Positions 24,138 to 32,599 of a stretch of 45,239 nucleotides of DNA are shown here, one piece after another. The stretch comes from Streptomyces fuscichromogenes (GTDB lineage: Bacteria > Actinomycetota > Actinomycetes > Streptomycetales > Streptomycetaceae): positions 1 through 45,239 of the forward strand of contig NZ_BMML01000046.1 in the NCBI RefSeq assembly GCF_014645815.1, in the 5' to 3' direction. The translations under genes and the position numbers were made by a program. Every line of letters starts with the position of its first letter. Positions within the stretch are counted from its first letter, which is position 1. The notes below the pieces were generated by a model. It saw only the letters and a program-made list of their open reading frames with translations. It did not search any database and was not told where the DNA came from.

Positions 24138-24943
24138 GGTGCGGGCGGTGCGACCCGCAGCAGGCCGCGGCGGCGTTGTTCGGCGGCCAGTCGCTTGACC
24201 TTGCGGCGCACGCTTTCCCCGAAGGCCTTCGGGTCGGTGGCGCCGGCGACTGAAGCCGCCTCGGTCCAGGTGGATCCCTCGCCCTCGGCATACGCGAACA
24301 CGACCGCGCGCTCCGAGGAAGTAAGTGCGCGCAGCACGGCGTTGAGGCGCTCGTCCTCGAACACCCCGCCCGCCGTGCGGCTGAGAAGGTTCATGTCGGC
24401 GACGACCAGGTCGTGGAGCGACAGCCCGCCGAGGTCGGCGTCCAGGGACAGCACCCGCCCGTGCCGGGTGCGTCGCCGCCAGATCGGTACCAACTCCCGG
24501 TGGGCAGAACGTGCCTCCGCCCTCAGCGCGCCCAGCGCGGACAGGGGAAGGAACCCGGTGTCCCACAGAGGGTCGCTCCAGGTCCCGATCAGCGCGGACT
24601 CCACCGCCTTCGTCCACCGCTGGCTGCGGGGCAGGAGGAGAGCCCGCGCAGCAACGAGCTCTGCCAGATCCGGGCGCGGACTGTTGAGTGTGTCCTGACG
24701 GGCGCTGAGTACCCCCACCAACTCGGCCGCCGGCTCCGAACCGGGTCCCGTGAACACCAGGTCGGAGACGAGCTCGTGCAGCAGGCACACTCCGTCAGGG
24801 GCACTCCCAGCCAGCACCGCCCCGTTCCTCGCGGTCACTACCGGGGGACGAGGTGTTGTGCACTCGCCGGCCCTCCAGGCGACCATGGCCGTCGAAAGGC
24901 GGTCGGGGAGGGAAGCAGGGACTGGGACGCTCGTGGCGGTCAT
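24134..24943 (-). CDS. sigma-70 region-4-like HTH protein, paralogue of the one at 21137
   Basis: A protein of 269 aa. It shares with the 21137 protein the blocks PLWDTGFLPLSALGALRAEA, LDADLGGLSLHDLVVADMN and a C-terminal HTH: LRALTSSERAVVFAYAEGEG, then WTEAASVAGATDPKAFGESV and RRKVKRL. The N-terminal 100 residues differ, which suggests each senses something different while binding similar DNA. A 75-aa gene follows with a GTGA overlap. A full sigma factor is excluded by the lack of region 2. Confidence 0.7.
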   Translation of the reverse strand: MTATSVPVPASLPDRLSTAMVAWRAGECTTPRPPVVTARNGAVLAGSAPDGVCLLHELVSDLVFTGPGSEPAAELVGVLSARQDTLNSPRPDLAELVAARALLLPRSQRWTKAVESALIGTWSDPLWDTGFLPLSALGALRAEARSAHRELVPIWRRRTRHGRVLSLDADLGGLSLHDLVVADMNLLSRTAGGVFEDERLNAVLRALTSSERAVVFAYAEGEGSTWTEAASVAGATDPKAFGESVRRKVKRLAAEQRRRGLLRVAPPAP

Positions 24944-25064
24944 GGCGGTGTACTCCTTCGAGGTTCGCGGTTTTCACCTCTAATCCCGAGAACTGGTCCG
25001 ATCGGCAATGAATCTTGGCGAGAGGAATGTGGCGTCAGTCACACTGTGTAGGGCAAGGAGGTCC

Positions 25065-25382
25065 TCACCGTTTGATGCGTCCGCGTACGGCGAGGACGGC
25101 GAGGGCGAGGGGGCCGGGTTCGAGGAGGCGGGAGGCCATCTGGGTGTAGGCGCCGGTGGTGATGAGGTTTTGTCCGCTGGAGCGGAAGATGACGGAGTTG
25201 AGGGTGACGTTGAGCGCCTGGTCGAAGCGCTCGCGGGGGGAGTTCGGGAGAGCGTCCTTGTCGATGGTGAAGGTGACTCGGCCACCGGCAGGGACTCGCC
25301 CGTACCCCATGGTGGGGCATGTCTCGACGGTGCGCTTGGTCCAGCTGTGACCACGAACGATGCCGCTGTTGGAGACGGGCAA
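25065..25382 (-). CDS. uncharacterised protein, start uncertain (105 aa)
   Basis: From a TTG at 25382 it reads SNSGIVRGHSWTKRTVETCP, then MGYGRVPAGGRVTFTIDKDA and FDQALNVTLNSVIFR, and ends LALAVLAVRGRIKR. The regular beta-like pattern and codon bias look genuine. The same frame is open upstream right to the stop codon of the GIY-YIG-like gene at 25485, with no better start, so the gene may be 5'-truncated or use TTG. An ATG near 25310 is the only other candidate. No function is recognised. Confidence 0.45.
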   Translation of the reverse strand: MPVSNSGIVRGHSWTKRTVETCPTMGYGRVPAGGRVTFTIDKDALPNSPRERFDQALNVTLNSVIFRSSGQNLITTGAYTQMASRLLEPGPLALAVLAVRGRIKR

Positions 25383-25484
25383 CGACTTGGCTGTCCTCTC
25401 GTTCTCCGCAGGTTGCGGTCGGCCCTGGGGACTCGGCCCCGGCAGGGGCCGTCGGAGTCGCGTTGCCCAAACAGACCCCTGTCG

Positions 25485-26192
25485 TCAGTCGCTTGGGTCG
25501 CTGACGAGCGATTGGGCGGCGGCCTGGAGGCGGGTGTGCCGGTGAGTGGCGAGGTCTGGCATGGAGGCTGGAGGCTGAACGAAGCGGCGGATCAGCTCTT
25601 CCAGCAGTGGATCTGTTTCCCGGGGGAGGGAAGTGGGTGATGGCTCTGCGCGTCTGAGGAAACGCGTGCGGTGGCTTCCCTGGGCAAAGCGGTAACGCAG
25701 CCGCTGCTCAGCTTCCTGCGGAGTTGGGGCAAGGAGGCGCCGGACGTGGGCGGGAAGCGGCTCGTGAAGTCCTGCTACTGGGGTGGTGGGCATGGCGCGC
25801 GGTCTGTCGTGGAAGCCGAGGACGGCTTTGATCGTTTCGCGACGTGCTCTTTCGAAGGTGAGATGCGGGAAGTACTCGCCGCGTGGCGTGGCTGCGGAGG
25901 AATGCGCCCGGCAGGCCCGTAGGGCATGGGCTTCGGTGCTGTGGTGTGCAGGGTGCGCGGGGGAGAGCCACGCCCGGGTCACGGCCGAGCCGAGTCGGTG
26001 GGCGTCGGAGCCCAGCGCCTCGAAGCGGCTCCGTGGCTGGCTGGTTGCGCCGACCTTGACGTACGACGTGGGGCCGGTGACCTCGAGTACGTAGACGTAC
26101 CCCGTGCCTTTTGGTGCCCCGGCGGGGATGGGCGTCTGGTTGAGGTAGTGCTGTAACCAGCTTCGCGGACTGTTGTGCACGAGCTTGAGCAT
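25485..26192 (-). CDS. GIY-YIG/T5orf172-like nuclease-family protein
   Basis: A protein of 235 aa from the ATG at 26192, preceded by a strong AGGAGATCGATC ribosome binding site; the longer open frame above is not needed. Residues ~25-60 read GTGYVYVLEVTGPTSYVKVG followed by ATSQPRSRFEAL, which matches the GIY-YIG core (G-Y-V-Y...Y-V-K-V-G-x-T...R), and a later GEYF segment could supply the catalytic Glu. The rest is basic. The last codons, encoding SDPSD, contain two of the 9-bp repeats that fill the adjacent region. The neighbourhood (origin-like repeats, primase, helicase) suggests a role in plasmid replication or DNA processing, but this is inference. Confidence 0.65.
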   Translation of the reverse strand: MLKLVHNSPRSWLQHYLNQTPIPAGAPKGTGYVYVLEVTGPTSYVKVGATSQPRSRFEALGSDAHRLGSAVTRAWLSPAHPAHHSTEAHALRACRAHSSAATPRGEYFPHLTFERARRETIKAVLGFHDRPRAMPTTPVAGLHEPLPAHVRRLLAPTPQEAEQRLRYRFAQGSHRTRFLRRAEPSPTSLPRETDPLLEELIRRFVQPPASMPDLATHRHTRLQAAAQSLVSDPSD

Positions 26193-26315
26193 GATCGATC
26201 TCCTGGTGGTGTCCGTGCCAGTCAACCGTTGGGGTCTGACAACGCCAGCAGGACGCTGGGCGGACGACACTTCAACCGCCCGCCAGCAGGGCGGGCTCGC
26301 CGTGTCCGACACTCA

Positions 26316-26837
26316 GTCGCTTCCGTCGCTTGGGTCGCTTGTCGATCCGAGCAGCGACTGAAGGGGCCAGCGACGCAGCGACTCTTCGGTCGCTGCTGTG
26401 TGGCTGAAGGAAAACCGCAGTTCAGAAGGCTGTTCATCCGGTGGAAGCGACCGAAGCGACTTGAGTTGCGCATATATGGCCGCAGACACTGTGTGCGCGT
26501 GTGCGTTGCATATGTCGAGCTTCAGTCGCTTCAGTCGCTGTTTTGGTTTGAAGACTGCTCTGAACTGGCCCTTTGCTGTGTTGCAGAGGGCAGCGACCGA
26601 AATCTCCTTGGTCGCTGAGCTGCTTGCTGAGTCGCTCCGGCGTGGTTCGGTGGGCGCAGGGCCAGCGCGGCACCACCGTTGTTCCGCATGTGCTGCACAA
26701 ACACACCGGCTCGGTTCGCTAGTCTGTGTCCGTCGTTGAGTCGCTTCGGTCGCTGGTAGGGAGTGCAGATGTCTGCTGAGCTGCAGTTTCCCCGCAGCGA
26801 CTCGCAGGCCCATGTCCTTCGCAAGCCTTCGGTCGCT
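26316..26837. repeat. iteron-like 9-bp phased repeats, candidate replication origin
   Basis: GTCGCT or its complement AGCGAC occurs about 17 times here, often as doublets or triplets exactly 9 bp apart: 26316/26325/26334, 26446/26455, 26525/26534 and 26740/26749, with further copies at 26353, 26369, 26377, 26389, 26592, 26611, 26631, 26796 and 26832. The consensus is GTCGCTTNG, in both orientations. A pair also lies at 25488/25497. Between the two central clusters is a comparatively AT-rich stretch with CATATAT and GCATATG. The position just before the primase gene fits an iteron-type origin. Three copies extend into the primase reading frame. Confidence 0.65.
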
Positions 26838-27887
26838 GCATCGCTGGCGACCGCTATGGAGTGCGCCCGCCGGGGCTGGCCTGTTCACCCCCTGGCCGCG
26901 GGCCGGAAAACTCCAGCCGCGAACTGCACCACCTGCCGAGACAACGCCCACTCCCCGGCGGACTGCCCCTGCCTGCGCGCAGGCCGCTGGTGCCACTCCT
27001 TCCACGCGGCAACCCTCAATGGCGACCGCATCCACCAGTGGTGGGGGCAGCACCCCGAGTTCGGCATCGGCGTGTCCTGCGGGCCCGCCGGACTCGTCGT
27101 CATCGACATCGACGCTCACGGCGCCGAGCCGCCCGTGCGTGACCGGATCCTGCCTGGCATCCCCATCGGCGACCAGGTCGACCTCACCGGCCTCGCCACT
27201 GGCTTCCACACCCTCGCCGTCCTCGCTGCCTTGCGTGGTCAGCGGAGCCCCGCCGACGACACCACCACCCTGCGGGTGCGCACTCCCTCCGGCGGCCTGC
27301 ACGTGTGGTACCGGGCCACCGGCAACCGCCCCTGGAAGTCCTCCGCCGGCTCCAGCCCCGGCCGCGCGCTGGCCTGGCAGGTCGACATCCGCGCGCACGG
27401 CAGCTACATCATCGCCCCCGGCACCACCACCCAGCACGGCACCTACGCCCCGGTCGACGACGTCCGCGAACCTGCCGCGCTCCCGCTGTGGCTCGCCCAG
27501 GAACTCGCCCGCACCGGGCACCTGCCCGCACCGGCAATCCCCGCTCCCCGCCCCGTGCCGCCGCGCGCCCGGCAGGCCGTCCTGGCCGCTGGCGGCGGCG
27601 CCCACGGATCAGCCGAGCGTGCCCTCGCTGCGGTTCTGGCGCCCGTCGAGGCCTGCGGGCAAGTCAGCGAAGGGGCTGGTTTCTCCGACGCCCTCAACCG
27701 GGCCGCTTTCACCCTCGGCGGTCTCATCGCGGCAGGCCGCCTCGCTGAGCCGGATGCCGTGCAAGCACTCAAGGAAGCCGCAGCCGCCGCCCGCCCCGGC
27801 CAGGACCTGCGCAGCGAACAGATCATCCGCAGCGGCCTCGCCGCAGGCCGGCAAAAGCCCCTCCACGCCACGGGGAGGCGCTCGTGA
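26769..27887 (+). CDS. bifunctional DNA primase/polymerase (Prim-Pol)
   Basis: A protein of 372 aa from the ATG at 26769, which follows GGGAG. Residues ~25-50 carry ECARRGWPVHPLAAGRKTP, the typical opening of prim-pol domains, and HQWWGQHPEFGIGV precedes the metal-binding VVIDIDAHG near residue 111 (D-x-D). SGGLHVWYRA near 176 and SYIIAPGTT supply the other conserved elements. A Cys cluster (CTTCRD...CPCLRAGRWCH) may bind zinc. The C-terminal ~80 residues are helical. GTGA overlap with the helicase gene makes this a primase-helicase pair, expected to synthesise primers and unwind DNA at the adjacent origin. Confidence 0.88.
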   Translation: MSAELQFPRSDSQAHVLRKPSVAASLATAMECARRGWPVHPLAAGRKTPAANCTTCRDNAHSPADCPCLRAGRWCHSFHAATLNGDRIHQWWGQHPEFGIGVSCGPAGLVVIDIDAHGAEPPVRDRILPGIPIGDQVDLTGLATGFHTLAVLAALRGQRSPADDTTTLRVRTPSGGLHVWYRATGNRPWKSSAGSSPGRALAWQVDIRAHGSYIIAPGTTTQHGTYAPVDDVREPAALPLWLAQELARTGHLPAPAIPAPRPVPPRARQAVLAAGGGAHGSAERALAAVLAPVEACGQVSEGAGFSDALNRAAFTLGGLIAAGRLAEPDAVQALKEAAAAARPGQDLRSEQIIRSGLAAGRQKPLHATGRRS

Positions 27888-29407
27888 CGTCCCCCGGTAA
27901 CGAGACGCTCTTCGAGTTCGACCCCGAAGCCGTCGCTGCTCAGATCCGTGACCAGGCCGCGGCCGCCGTTTCCCTCCCCACGCAGGCCGTTACCGAGCGT
28001 CCCGCTGGACAGGCGACCGCGAACGGCCTGCTGCCGGACACACTGACCGACCGCGGCATGGCCAAGCTCTTCGTCAGGCTCTACGCCAACGACTACCGGC
28101 ACGTCCCCAAGATCGGCTGGTTCCGGTGGGACACCACCCGCTGGCAGATCGACGAGGACGACACCATCCAGTGGGCCGCCGGCGACCTCGCCGAGAACAT
28201 CGCAACCCACGACCCCCGTGGCCTGTTCACCACCACCGCCCTGCACAAGCACCGCACCCGGGCCATGTCCACCAGCGGCATCAATGCCATGCTCACCCAG
28301 GCCCGTTCCGCCCCCGGCATGGTGCTCGCAGCCGACCGCCTCGACGCCGACCCCTACGCGCTGTGCACCCCCAAGGGAGTCGTCGACCTGCGCAGCGGAC
28401 TACTGACGGCTCCCGACCCGAACAAGGACTTCCACTCCCGCTCCACCACCGTCGGCCCCCAGCAGACCCCCGTCCCCCGCTGGATGCGCTTCCTGGCCGA
28501 CACCTTCGGCGACGACGCCGAAGGCCAGGAAATGATCGACTACCTGCACCTGCTGCTCGGCTACTCGATCACCGGCGACGTCGGCGCCCAGATCCTGCCC
28601 TTTTTGTGGGGCACCGGCAAGAATGGCAAGTCCGTTCTGCTGGACGTCATGATGAAGCTGCTCGGCGACTACGCGGACGCGGCCCCGCCCGGATTCCTGA
28701 TGGCCAAGCCGTTCGAAGGCCACCCCACCGACCTCGCCGAGCTCCACGGCCGCCGCGTCTACGTCTGCTCGGAGATCAAACCCGGCGACAAGTTCGACGA
28801 GGCCCGCGTCAAACTCCTCACCGGCGGCGACCGCATCAAAGCCCGCCGTATGCGCCAGGACCCCTTCAGCTTCAGCCCCACCCACAAACTCTGGCTGCTG
28901 GGCAACCACAAACCCGAAGTCGGCACCGGAGGCTTCGCGTTCTGGCGCCGCATGCGCCTGATCCCGTTCGCGCGCGTCGTCCCCGACGACCGCAAGATCG
29001 ACAACCTGGCCGACCTCCTCGTCATAGAGGAAGGCCCCGGGATCCTCGGCTGGCTCATCGACGGCGCCCGCCGCTACCTCGCCGGCGGCCGCGACCTCAC
29101 CGGCCCCGAACGCGTCCGCATCGCGACGACCGCGTACGCGGAGACCGAGGACCACACCGGCCGCTTCTACGAGGAGTGCTGCCGCCTGAGCCCCGACCTG
29201 CGGGCCGAGCAGACGGCGCTCTACGCCGCCTACACCACCTGGTGCCAGAATGAAGGCGCGCAGGTCATGTCCTCGCGTGCGTTCGCCGCCCGCACCAGGG
29301 AGCTGGTCGGGCTGGTCTCGCCCAAGGGTATGAAAGTGTCCAACCAGCGCAAGTACTACCCGGGCATCGGACTGCTCACCGACGAAGAGAGGGAAGCCGG
29401 CGCATGA
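27884..29407 (+). CDS. SF3 phage/plasmid primase-type helicase (D5/P4 family)
   Basis: A protein of 507 aa. A D5-N-like region at about residues 60-230 (GWFRWDTTRWQIDEDDTIQW, LCTPKGVVDLRSG) precedes an SF3 ATPase: Walker A LWGTGKNGKSVLLDVM near 243, Walker B-like RRVYVCSEIKPG near 290, ARVKLLTGGDRIKARRMRQD, then sensor THKLWLLGNHKPEVG and a WRRMRLIPF arginine region. These are the hallmarks of replicative helicases of phage P4 and related plasmids. It overlaps the prim-pol gene (GTGA) and the next ORF (ATGA), so it is the middle of a replication operon. Confidence 0.9.
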   Translation: MTSPGNETLFEFDPEAVAAQIRDQAAAAVSLPTQAVTERPAGQATANGLLPDTLTDRGMAKLFVRLYANDYRHVPKIGWFRWDTTRWQIDEDDTIQWAAGDLAENIATHDPRGLFTTTALHKHRTRAMSTSGINAMLTQARSAPGMVLAADRLDADPYALCTPKGVVDLRSGLLTAPDPNKDFHSRSTTVGPQQTPVPRWMRFLADTFGDDAEGQEMIDYLHLLLGYSITGDVGAQILPFLWGTGKNGKSVLLDVMMKLLGDYADAAPPGFLMAKPFEGHPTDLAELHGRRVYVCSEIKPGDKFDEARVKLLTGGDRIKARRMRQDPFSFSPTHKLWLLGNHKPEVGTGGFAFWRRMRLIPFARVVPDDRKIDNLADLLVIEEGPGILGWLIDGARRYLAGGRDLTGPERVRIATTAYAETEDHTGRFYEECCRLSPDLRAEQTALYAAYTTWCQNEGAQVMSSRAFAARTRELVGLVSPKGMKVSNQRKYYPGIGLLTDEEREAGA

Positions 29408-29805
29408 GTTCCCTGATCAGCGCGGACGAGATCAGCCACGAGACCGACATCGTGTGGCTGGAGGACATCGACGAACTCGACTACGTCCGCCAGAGCATCG
29501 ACCGCCTGCCCACCCGCAAGGGCAAGCCCCCCTACCGCCGCGACGGCCGCATGATCGGCTACGCCAACCTCGGCCCCGACGCCAAGTCCTCGCGCGCGTC
29601 GGGTACCTTCCGCCGCCGCGTCTTCTGGCTCCTGCCCCACGACCGCAACAGCGACCCCGACGGCCTGTACGCCAAGAGTGCCCCCGCCGAAGCCGTCGAC
29701 CCGCGCACCCTCGAACCCCGCGTCAAGGGCTACAAGACCGAACGCTCCGAAGGCGGCCCGCCCTCGGCCGCGATGCAGGAACTCGGCATACAGCTCCCGC
29801 TGTAG
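29404..29805 (+). CDS. small replication-operon protein (133 aa, DUF6009-like)
   Basis: It overlaps the helicase stop by ATGA. The protein starts with an acidic segment (DIVWLEDIDELDYVRQSIDR), followed by LPTRKGKPPYRRDGRMIGYA and a basic FRRRVFWLLPHDR. I recall a streptomycete family called DUF6009 with this layout but cannot confirm it. No catalytic motif is seen. It is probably an accessory replication factor or DNA-binding modulator. Its stop codon lies 5 bp before the left inverted repeat of the IS3 element, so the operon downstream is cut off from its promoter. Confidence 0.6.
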   Translation: MSSLISADEISHETDIVWLEDIDELDYVRQSIDRLPTRKGKPPYRRDGRMIGYANLGPDAKSSRASGTFRRRVFWLLPHDRNSDPDGLYAKSAPAEAVDPRTLEPRVKGYKTERSEGGPPSAAMQELGIQLPL

Positions 29806-29839
29806 TGGATTGTCAATCCCCTCGAACTGTGGAGATCTT

Positions 29840-30290
29840 CTAAGCGGCCAGCTCCAAGGCGGAGTTGGCTCGTGGTTGTACTCGTAGTCGATCGGACTCT
29901 GATATTCGCACACGCTGGTGTAGTCGGTGCGTGTTGTAGAAGCCGGTGATCCAGGTCGTGATCCGGAGCCGGGCCGAGGTGCGGATCGTGAACGTGTGCC
30001 GGTGGACGTACTCGACCTTGAGCACGCTGTTGAACGCCTCGCTGATGGCGTTGTCGAAACACGACCTGACGCGGCCCAAGGACTGGGTCACGCCCAGGCG
30101 GCGACAGGCCCGGCGAAAGCGCGAGGACCCGTATTCGCTGCCGCGGTCGCTGTGGAAGATCACGCCCTTCACGTCACCGCCACGGGTGGCCGCGGCCATG
30201 TTCAAGGACGCCACGACCAGCTCGGCGTCATGGCGTGTTCCCGTCGCGTAGCCGAGCAGGCAGCGCGAGAACAGGTCGATGACGGTGGCG
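29840..30290 (-). pseudogene. IS3 transposase OrfB, 3' half
   Basis: The frame reads IATVIDLFSRCLLGYATGTR and AELVVASLNMAAA, then GVIFHSDRGSEYGSSRFRRA, CFDNAISEAFNSVLKVEYVH and WITGFYNTHRLHQ. It contains the second Asp (HSDRGSEY) and the Glu (NAISEAFNS) of the rve/DDE core. The first Asp lies in the 5' half at 33721-34206. The gene is interrupted by about 3.43 kb, so no functional transposase is made. Confidence 0.85.
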
Positions 30291-32599
30291 ATTCTGTGGA
30301 ATCTGTGAGCTGGGGTTTCGACAGCGGGTGCCTTGTCGGACCTCGACGATCGGCAGCAGTGCGGAGGCGGTCGGCCGGTTCAGGTCGCGAGGGCTGGGGT
30401 CGGCGGGAGTGGGTACCTCGGAGAGTCGGTCGAGGAGTGCGTCGAGGGCGACCTGGCCGTCATCGACGGCGGCGCGTTCGTCGTCGGTCAACGGGATGGA
30501 GATGAGCATCCGCTGCAAGTTGGCCTTGGCTTCGAGGAGTTGGGCCTGGGTGGAGTCCTTCGGGGTGTAGAAGTCGCAGCGTGCGCAGGCCATGCGGTGC
30601 TGGCACTGTTCGAAGAAGCTGTAGGTGCAGTAGCCGTGGCCGAGGTCGTAGTGCTGCCAGGGCTCGCCGCCCGCGGCGGCGCCGGAGGCGACGGCGTCCC
30701 GGTCGACGAGCACTTCGATGGTCCGCAGGTTGCGGGAGAAGTACCCGGCTTCGGTGTAGGCCCTGGTCAGCGTGTTCGGGGTGATCTTCGCGTAGTGCTG
30801 GGTGCTGGTCGGGCTGCGGTGTCCGAGCCATGCCTGCAGCTCGAAGAGCGTCATCGGCTCCTTGGCGTTGTAGAGCTGGCTGGCGATGGTGGATCGGGCC
30901 CGGTGGCTGGTGATGTTCCCGCGGACATCGGAGGTGGGCACTCCGGCCTTCTCGCAGAGCGCGGGGATCAGGGTGCGGTTGATGTAGTTCTTCGCGACCG
31001 GGTGGGCCCGGACGGAGAAGAGCAGGTCAACGCGCTCATTGGTCTTGGCGTCGAGGCGTTCGGGCTGGGTGGGCCGCAGGGCCTGCCAGGCTTCGACGGC
31101 CTGGCCGACGATCGGGTCGACGGGCTTGGTGAAGGCCGTACTGGTCTTGTTCACCGGGATGTCGAGGAGGCAGACGGCCTGCTCGGCCAGAACCTCGCGG
31201 GAGGCGCCGTCGATGGGCTGGCCCTCGTGCTGCCAGCGGACGCAGCCGACCCGGAGCCGGGAGATCTCGTCACTGCGCAGGCCGGAGAACAGCCAGGTCA
31301 GAGCGAGAGCGCGGATCAGTTCCAGGGGGTAGTAGCTGCCGGCGGAAGTGCCGGGAAGGTCTGGGGCTTGAAGGTTGAGTCCGGCCCACAGCAGTTTGGC
31401 CCAGATCTCGTCCGCGATGACGCGAGGGTCGGTGGAGATCAGGGCGGCGACCGTGCGGGGCACCGCCAGGGCCCGGTTCGTGTCGAAGCGCCTGGGGATC
31501 CATTCCCATTCCTGCAGGTCCCGCAGGAACGTGCGGGTGCCCATCAGGATGTGGGACTTGGTCCGTGGGGCGATCGGATCGCCAAGACGCCCGTGGAGGT
31601 GGTCGACGCGCTGGACGTAGTCCCCGACGGCCATCTTGTCGACTGCGGCGACCCAGTTCGCGCAGGTCGACCGCGTCCAGTGGGCCGGATCGACGGCGTC
31701 GGGATGCTCGGCGGCCAGCCAGCGGCCGGTCTTGGCCATGTTCGTGCGGATGTTGTTGCGGACAGCCGTGGTGAGCGTGGAGGTGTCGTGCCAGCGCTGC
31801 AGACAGGTGGACCACGGTTCGGGGACTCCGGCCAGGACCGGAGCGTGGTTGAAGCCGGGCCGGACCGGGGCCCGGCAGTGCCCGAGATCGGCCATGACCT
31901 TCTGCAGTGCGTAGAACCCGGACGCATAGCGGGTGCCGGTGGCCGGGTGGGCCTGCAGACGGGCGAACGCCTCGGTGGTCAGGTCCTCGAGGCGGGGGCT
32001 GCGGTTGATCAGCAGGGCCTGGGCCAGCACCCCTGGCAGCCGGTAGCGGCCGTCCTCACGGTTCTGGCTGCGGTAGCCCCAGCGGTCCGAGACCACCGCG
32101 ACCTCAGCCATCGCCGTCTCCATCGCCTCCCGTCCGAACAGCAGCCCGGCCAGGTAGAACCGGTTGAAGTAGCCCAGGTGCTGGTAGTCGGTGAAGCCGC
32201 CGAGGAGATGGGCCAGGGCGATCAGGAACGGGCGGGTCGCGGCGGAGGGCGAAGCGCAGCAAGGTGCCGGTGCCGGCAGTTGTCCAACACGATCGCCACT
32301 GCCTGGGCCCCGGCCCGGCAGTGGCTCACCTCACTGCCGTGGTGAAGGACGCCGCAGGCCTGGTCGAGGGGGTCGACCAGACGGGCCAGGGCCTTCCAGT
32401 GCACGGCGGTCCGGCGCGGAATCCCGCCGTGGGCCCGCTGCCGGCGCAGAGCCCGCAGGTCCATGGAGGCCAGCGCGTCCCGTTCCCTGCCGAGCAGCTG
32501 CGGGCGGCGGTCGAAGCCGTCCAGCGCGAACAGACACGGCCTCTCCGCCCCCGCGCCGGGTGCCGAAAGCAGCGGCCTGACCTGGGACGGCATCATCAC
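30228..32599 (-). pseudogene. TnpB-type tyrosine recombinase, disrupted near its N-terminus
   Basis: The start (GTG at 32599, overlapping the TnpA stop) gives MMPSQVRPLLSAPGAG and later RRTAVHWKALARLVDPLDQA and VLDNCRHRHLAAL, and ends at 32222. The remainder continues in another frame: RPFLIALAHLLGGFTDYQHL, then the recombinase core LTWLFSGLRSDEISRLRVG, NITSHRARSTIASQL and WLGHRSPTSTQHYAKI, which supply Arg, H-x-x-R and H...Y. A Cys cluster CQHRMACARC follows. At the frame change some 40 family residues between NCR and RPF appear missing, so a small deletion has probably broken the gene. The last ~25 codons are IS3 DNA read out of frame. Confidence 0.7.

Noticed and set aside
26316..26837. 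CRISPR array
   Set aside because: Repeats are 9 bp and phased without unique spacers of constant length, and no cas genes are present.
26313..27605. A 430-codon minus-strand open frame across the repeat region
   Set aside because: Antisense to the prim-pol gene; its end translates the 9-bp repeats as SDPSDGSD-like residues, so it is a repeat artefact.
30333..32345. A 670-codon plus-strand open frame
   Set aside because: Antisense to the TnpB recombinase, which has clear catalytic motifs.
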